From assembly GCF_027622945.1 (NCBI RefSeq), contig NZ_JAPZVQ010000001.1, positions 720,979 to 769,923 on the forward strand: a stretch of 48,945 bases of DNA, written 5' to 3'. The position numbers and the translations under genes were made by a program. Positions 43,861 through 48,945 of the stretch are shown one piece after another (position 1 is the first letter of the stretch; each line of letters opens with the position of its first letter). This stretch comes from Glycomyces lechevalierae (lineage in GTDB: Bacteria; Actinomycetota; Actinomycetes; Mycobacteriales; Micromonosporaceae). The notes below the pieces were generated by a model. The model ran no database searches, was not told where the DNA came from, and saw only the letters and a list, made by a program, of their open reading frames with translations.

Positions 43861-45363
43861 TCAGGCGACACCGGGTCGGTCGCCGACCCAGCGTGCCAAG
43901 GCCGCCCGGAGACCGTCCGCGTCATCGGCTTCGCCGGCCCAGGCGGCATGGCCGTCGGGGCGGATCAGGACGCCCGCCGGGACCGCGCACTCGCCTTGGC
44001 CGGGAAGCGGCCAGTGCTCCGACACCGATGCGGCCAAAGCGAAGACGACCTGGTCGAGCCAGCCTTTCGCGGTGGCCTCCAACGCGTCGGCGTCTCGGAG
44101 CGCGAGCAGCACCGGACGGCCCGAGCCGAGCAGCTCGCCGATCCGCGTCACTCCGCCGGGGGCGCGCAGCTCCGCGTCCGGCACGCGGCGGCCGGCCAGG
44201 GGGTGGTCGCAGCCGGTCTCGTAGCGCTGGTCGAGCCCGGTGATCATGAGGCCGAGGCGGTGGCGCACGTCGTCGGTGCCGAGCAGGTCGCCCATGACGT
44301 CCCGGAGGGCGTCGGCGTGGGCGCCGGGGCGCATGAGCTGGGTCTGGGCGCGGGTGTTGTGCAGGAGCCGCTCGCCGACCGGACGCCGTTCGCCCCCATA
44401 GGTGTCGAGCAGGCCGGCGGGGGCGTCGCCGCGCACGGACGCGGCGAGCTTCCAGCCCAGGTTGACCGCGTCCTGGACGCCGGTGTTGAGGCCTTGTCCT
44501 CCTGCGGGGTAATGAATGTGGGCGGCATCCCCGGCAAGGAGGACGCGGCCGTCGCGGTAGCGGTCGGCCAGGCGGGCCGCGTCGCCGTAGTGCGAGAACC
44601 AGATCGGGTCGTGCATCCCGAAGTCGGTCCCGGCCACTTCCGTGAAGCTGCGGCGGAAGTCCTCGAAGGTCGGTTCGGCGCCGCGTTCGTGGACGCGGTC
44701 GTGGCGCTGCACGATGAGTCGCCAAGAGCCGGGCTGCAACTGGATCACCGAGTAGTCGCCGGGGCCGCGCCGCGCGCCGAAGAACATGTCCTCCGGCGGG
44801 TCGGCGAGCTGGACGTCCGCGAGCATGCCGAGCACGGTGGACTCGGTGCCGGAGAAGCCGATCCCAGCGAGCTTGCGGACGGACGAGCGGCCGCCGTCGC
44901 AGCCGACGAGGTAGGCCGCGCGGACGCGGCGCGGGTGCTCGCCGCCCAGTTCGACCTCGACGCCGGTCCCGTCCTGGGCGAGCCCGACCACGGGCGATCC
45001 CCAGTGGACGGCAGCGCCGGCGTCGCGGGCGCGGGCGTCGAGTTCGCGTTCGATCTCGGACTGGACGAGGCCGAGCATGTAGGGGAAGCGGGTCGGGAAG
45101 TCGCCGAAGTCCATGCGGAGCCCGCCGAAGTGGCCGGCCTGCATGACGCGGCCGCGCTCCAGGAGGGGCGCGAGCAGGCCGCGCTGGTCGAGCAGTTCCA
45201 TCGTGCGGGCGTGGATGCCGCCCGCGCGGGACTCGCCGCTGCGCCCGGGCAGGGCGTCGACCAGGGTCACGTCGATCCCGGCGAGGCGGAGCTCGAGGGC
45301 GAGCATGAGGCCGGTGGGGCCGGCTCCGGCGATGACGACGTCGGTGGTCTGGGTGGAAGCCAT
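43861..45363 (-). CDS. FAD-dependent aromatic monooxygenase (PheA/TfdB group)
   Basis: The 500-residue protein has the Rossmann GAGPTGLMLALELRL (FAD), the DG motif VGCDGGRSSVRKLAG, the GD motif GRVLLAGDAAHIHYPAGGQGLNTG, and a C-terminal thioredoxin-like domain (about 375-500). The group includes phenol hydroxylases, polyketide hydroxylases and rifampicin-inactivating monooxygenases. ATG 45363 follows AAGGAG by six bases; a GTG codon lies just upstream. It is divergent from a TetR regulator across a 30-base palindrome, pointing to ligand-induced detoxification. The substrate is unknown. Confidence 0.92.
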   Translation of the reverse strand: MASTQTTDVVIAGAGPTGLMLALELRLAGIDVTLVDALPGRSGESRAGGIHARTMELLDQRGLLAPLLERGRVMQAGHFGGLRMDFGDFPTRFPYMLGLVQSEIERELDARARDAGAAVHWGSPVVGLAQDGTGVEVELGGEHPRRVRAAYLVGCDGGRSSVRKLAGIGFSGTESTVLGMLADVQLADPPEDMFFGARRGPGDYSVIQLQPGSWRLIVQRHDRVHERGAEPTFEDFRRSFTEVAGTDFGMHDPIWFSHYGDAARLADRYRDGRVLLAGDAAHIHYPAGGQGLNTGVQDAVNLGWKLAASVRGDAPAGLLDTYGGERRPVGERLLHNTRAQTQLMRPGAHADALRDVMGDLLGTDDVRHRLGLMITGLDQRYETGCDHPLAGRRVPDAELRAPGGVTRIGELLGSGRPVLLALRDADALEATAKGWLDQVVFALAASVSEHWPLPGQGECAVPAGVLIRPDGHAAWAGEADDADGLRAALARWVGDRPGVA

Positions 45364-45372
45364 CACGCACTC

Positions 45373-45402
45373 CTTAACGTTGTTAAATCTAACATCGTTA
45401 AG
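45373..45402. promoter_or_regulatory. 30-base TetR operator palindrome
   Basis: The left arm CTTAACGTTGTTAAA (45373-45387) and right arm 45388-45402 are inverted copies with 26 of 30 positions symmetric. TTAAC/GTTAA half sites are repeated within it. It lies nine bases upstream of the monooxygenase start and in the promoter region of the divergent TetR, so it could control both. A further GTTAAGG occurs at about 45418-45424. Confidence 0.75.
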
Positions 45403-45453
45403 GCTAGATCGAACCCTGTTAAGGTGTCAAGCGGCCCCCGATTGGAGACGGAT

Positions 45454-46131
45454 GTGAAGCTCACCGCTCAGCTCATCGCCGAGACCGCGCTCGACCTGCT
45501 CGACGAGGTCGGGCTCGACGGCCTGACCATGCGCGCGCTCGCCGGCCGGCTCGATGTGAAGGCCCCCGCGCTCTACTGGCACGTCAAGAACAAGCGCGAA
45601 CTGCTCGACACCATGGCCGAGCACGTCTTCGCCGAGGCGGTGGAGGGCCTGGAGGCGCCCCGCCGCGGCACCACCTGGGAGGAGTGGCTGGCCGCCCTCG
45701 TCGGGCGGCTGCGCGGCGCGATGCTGCGCCGCCGCGACGGCGCGAAGGTGCTGGCGGGGACCTTCGTCAGCAACGACTCCCTGTGGCGCACCATGGAGCT
45801 GACCCTGCGCATGATGATCGACGCCGGGTTCGACGACCGGAGCGCCATACGCGCCGCCACGATCCTGATGCACTACACGATCGGCTACGTCATCGAGGAG
45901 CAGTCGCGCATGGGCGCCGACTACGCCTCCAATCCCTATGTGGACGGCCGGTTGGACGAGGCCGTCGATGCGGACCGGTTCCCGCTCACCGCCGCCGCGT
46001 CGGCCGAACTCGCGGCCGCCGATGCCGACGGGGAGTTCGACCACGGCATCGCAGTCATCCTCGCGGGGATTCGCGCTTCGACGTCTGGGCCGGGTCCGCG
46101 ACACTCGGGCTCCGGTCGGGCCGCGGGGTGA
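45454..46131 (+). CDS. TetR-family regulator (TetR_C-type)
   Basis: The 225-residue protein has a TetR DNA-binding domain (LTMRALAGRLDVKAPALYWHVKNK) very like that of tetracycline repressors, then a long helical C-terminal domain typical of the TetR_C type, with a Ser/Gly-rich tail. The GTG start at 45454 follows GGAGA by six bases. It is the likely repressor at the 30-base palindrome controlling itself and the monooxygenase. After its stop at 46131 the 248 bases to the next gene hold no recognisable gene. Confidence 0.9.
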   Translation: MKLTAQLIAETALDLLDEVGLDGLTMRALAGRLDVKAPALYWHVKNKRELLDTMAEHVFAEAVEGLEAPRRGTTWEEWLAALVGRLRGAMLRRRDGAKVLAGTFVSNDSLWRTMELTLRMMIDAGFDDRSAIRAATILMHYTIGYVIEEQSRMGADYASNPYVDGRLDEAVDADRFPLTAAASAELAAADADGEFDHGIAVILAGIRASTSGPGPRHSGSGRAAG

Positions 46132-46367
46132 CGAGCCGGCGTTCCACCGGAGCGCCCGGCTCCGCGATGCCCTTGCACAGCAACTTGACCGCCGTTTCGG
46201 CGACGCCGACCGGTTCGGATTCGGGCGCCGAGTACGAGAGCAGATGGAGGCGCGCGAGTTCAGCGGAGCGCGCCGATCCGCCGGGATGCCGAGCGCGGAT
46301 CGCATTCCGGGCCCGAGGGTGACCGACACGACGGGTGGCGTGCTTCGCCGGGGCGGCCCCGGCTGGA

Positions 46368-46379
46368 TACCGTTCAAGC
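46368..46379 (+). promoter_or_regulatory. leaderless start site of the RelA/SpoT-domain gene
   Basis: TACCGT (46368-46373) ends six bases before the ATG at 46380; no ribosome-binding site is present. This fits the TANNNT-N6-7-start pattern of leaderless genes in actinobacteria. No convincing -35 was seen. Confidence 0.4.
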
Positions 46380-47153
46380 ATGGACGCAATCCGGGACGAG
46401 CACGGCATCGGCGGGATGGAGGGCGCGGCGCCCGACGCGGGGATGGTCGCGTTCGCGCGCCGGATGCGGGAGGACTTCGCCCGGTTCCTGATGGAGTACC
46501 AGTTCGCCGCGGACGAGGTGCTCACGAAGGTGACGATCCTCCGCAGGGAATTCCTCCACCTGCACAACTACAACCCCATCGAGCACGTCGCCTCGCGGAT
46601 CAAGACGCCCGAGAGCATCCTCGACAAGGTCGCGCGCCGCGGCCTGGAGCCCTCGCTGGAGTCGATCCGCGAGCACATCACGGACATCGCCGGCATCCGC
46701 ATCACCTGCAGCTTCATCGCGGACACGTACCGCGTCCTCAAGACCCTCACCTCCCAGCACGACGTGCGGGTGCTCACGGTCAAGGACTACATCGAGAACC
46801 CGAAGCCGAACGGGTACAAGAGCCTGCACGCGATCATCGAAGTGCCGGTGTTCCTGTCGACCGGGCCCGTCCCGGTGGTCGTCGAGGTCCAGATCCGCAC
46901 GATCGCGATGGACTTCTGGGCGAGCCTGGAGCACAAGATCTTCTACAAGTACGACGGCGCCGTCCCCGCGCACCTCGCCGAGGAGCTGAGCGCGGCCGCG
47001 GCGGCGGCCGAGCAGCTCGACCGGCGCATGGAGCAGTTGCACGCGGAGGTGCACGGCCCGGCCGGGGCCGCCGCGCACGAGGCCCCGAGCGGCGGGCTCG
47101 ACGAGGCGCTCCTGCAGCGGCTCTGGGAGCTCTCGCAGCAGCACGCCGACTGA
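46380..47153 (+). CDS. stand-alone (p)ppGpp synthetase-like RelA/SpoT-domain protein
   Basis: The 257-residue protein has the synthetase domain alone (about 50-200; ASRIKTPESILDKVARRG, DIAGIRITCSFIADTYRV, PKPNGYKSLHAIIEVPVF, VEVQIRTIAMDFWASLEHKIFYK), the pattern of small alarmone synthetases, without the hydrolase, TGS or ACT domains of long RelA/SpoT. It is followed by a helical Ala-rich tail (AAAAAAEQLDRRMEQL) that could be a coiled coil. It likely makes (p)ppGpp under a stress not linked to ribosome binding. No antitoxin-like gene adjoins it. Confidence 0.92.
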   Translation: MDAIRDEHGIGGMEGAAPDAGMVAFARRMREDFARFLMEYQFAADEVLTKVTILRREFLHLHNYNPIEHVASRIKTPESILDKVARRGLEPSLESIREHITDIAGIRITCSFIADTYRVLKTLTSQHDVRVLTVKDYIENPKPNGYKSLHAIIEVPVFLSTGPVPVVVEVQIRTIAMDFWASLEHKIFYKYDGAVPAHLAEELSAAAAAAEQLDRRMEQLHAEVHGPAGAAAHEAPSGGLDEALLQRLWELSQQHAD

Positions 47154-47206
47154 GGGCCCGGGCCGCCACCGGGTTCGGAGGTTGGCACGCTGCGACCACA
47201 TTGATC

Positions 47207-47282
47207 TATTTACATGCCTCATCTTGCGTGGCTATGCTGATCCGAGGATTCGTACGTTTCGGGATCCTGATCGAACGTTTCG
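47207..47282 (+). promoter_or_regulatory. GH62 promoter with 21-bp-spaced direct repeats
   Basis: TTACAT (47210-47215), 17-base spacer and TATGCT (47233-47238) form the promoter, giving a start near 47245. The direct repeats CGTACGTTTCG (47251-47261) and CGAACGTTTCG (47272-47282) begin 21 bases apart, two helix turns, just downstream of the start, so a bound protein would block transcription. TATTTACATGCCTC (47207-47220) resembles, in inverted form, 1193-1206. Confidence 0.6.
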
Positions 47283-47300
47283 AAGCCGCTGCGGCTGTGA

Positions 47301-48878
<1,578 letters not shown>

Positions 48879-48901
48879 CCACCTGAAGTCGAGCGTGCGG
48901 G

Positions 48902-48945
48902 GGCCCCCCGCGGGGGGCCGGCGGGGCCCCGGGCCACCCGAGGGG
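48902..48945. repeat. C/G-only low-complexity contig end and hairpin
   Basis: The perfect palindrome GGCCCCCCGCGGGGGGCC (48902-48919) follows the GH62 gene by 23 bases, followed by more G/C blocks. It could be a terminator, but like the window start it is probably a point where assembly stopped. Confidence 0.6.

Noticed and set aside
46132..46379. Small open frame in the gap after the TetR gene
   Set aside because: It has no ribosome-binding site, no recognisable motif and coding bias no better than shadow frames.

Overview
The window is very GC-rich, with dense short-gap operons, GTG/TTG starts, Tat-type signals, ricin-type (CBM13) carbohydrate-binding modules, a mycoredoxin-like protein, Ku/LigD end joining and actinobacterial families such as DUF4383 and DUF6204. 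This points to a free-living, plant-polymer-degrading member of the Actinomycetota; the genus cannot be fixed from the sequence. Both window ends are C/G-only low-complexity tracts, so the window looks like a complete assembly contig that broke at hairpins.

Region 1 (1-12150) is a hemicellulose/pectin utilisation locus: a cytosolic GH43 enzyme, a secreted XynD-like GH43-CBM6 arabinofuranohydrolase, a secreted feruloyl-esterase-type CE1 enzyme with CBM13, a FadR-type GntR repressor, and divergent from it a sugar ABC importer (lipoprotein plus two permeases, no ATPase), an enolase-superfamily sugar-acid enzyme and a large secreted beta-helix protein with CBM13. A GntR-like palindrome lies inside both divergent promoters. 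A GH62 arabinofuranosidase-CBM13 at the far end (47361-48878) belongs to the same trade.

Region 2 (12150-21880) holds a TPR-like membrane protein, an EF-hand protein, a glycosyltransferase, and a repair pair: endonuclease IV divergent from an Lhr-type giant helicase followed by a glutaredoxin-like protein. Region 3 (21885-24157) pairs a cellulase-like hydrolase with a divergent AraC regulator. Region 4 (24158-28064) is an end-joining island: Ku plus a small unknown protein on one strand and LigD on the other, split into three overlapping genes (phosphoesterase, ligase, polymerase).

Region 5 (28073-38385) is mostly stress and transport: an MFS drug exporter with a divergent TetR; an XRE regulator with an alcohol dehydrogenase-cupin-aldo/keto reductase operon; an alpha/beta hydrolase; a DUF4383 protein; and a GlxA-type regulator divergent from an isonitrile-hydratase-like DJ-1 protein coupled to an AmpG/RhtX-like MFS carrier. 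Region 6 (38484-47153) has a sulfonate-type ABC importer, a secreted DUF6250-like protein, TetR-DUF6204, a GNAT acetyltransferase, an FAD monooxygenase divergent from a TetR around a 30-bp palindrome, and a stand-alone (p)ppGpp synthetase-like protein.

Several regulator genes have a TANNNT -10 box 6-7 bases before the start codon and no Shine-Dalgarno sequence, suggesting leaderless mRNAs. No tRNA, rRNA, CRISPR array or insertion sequence was recognised. No gene-free stretch exceeds 300 bases.
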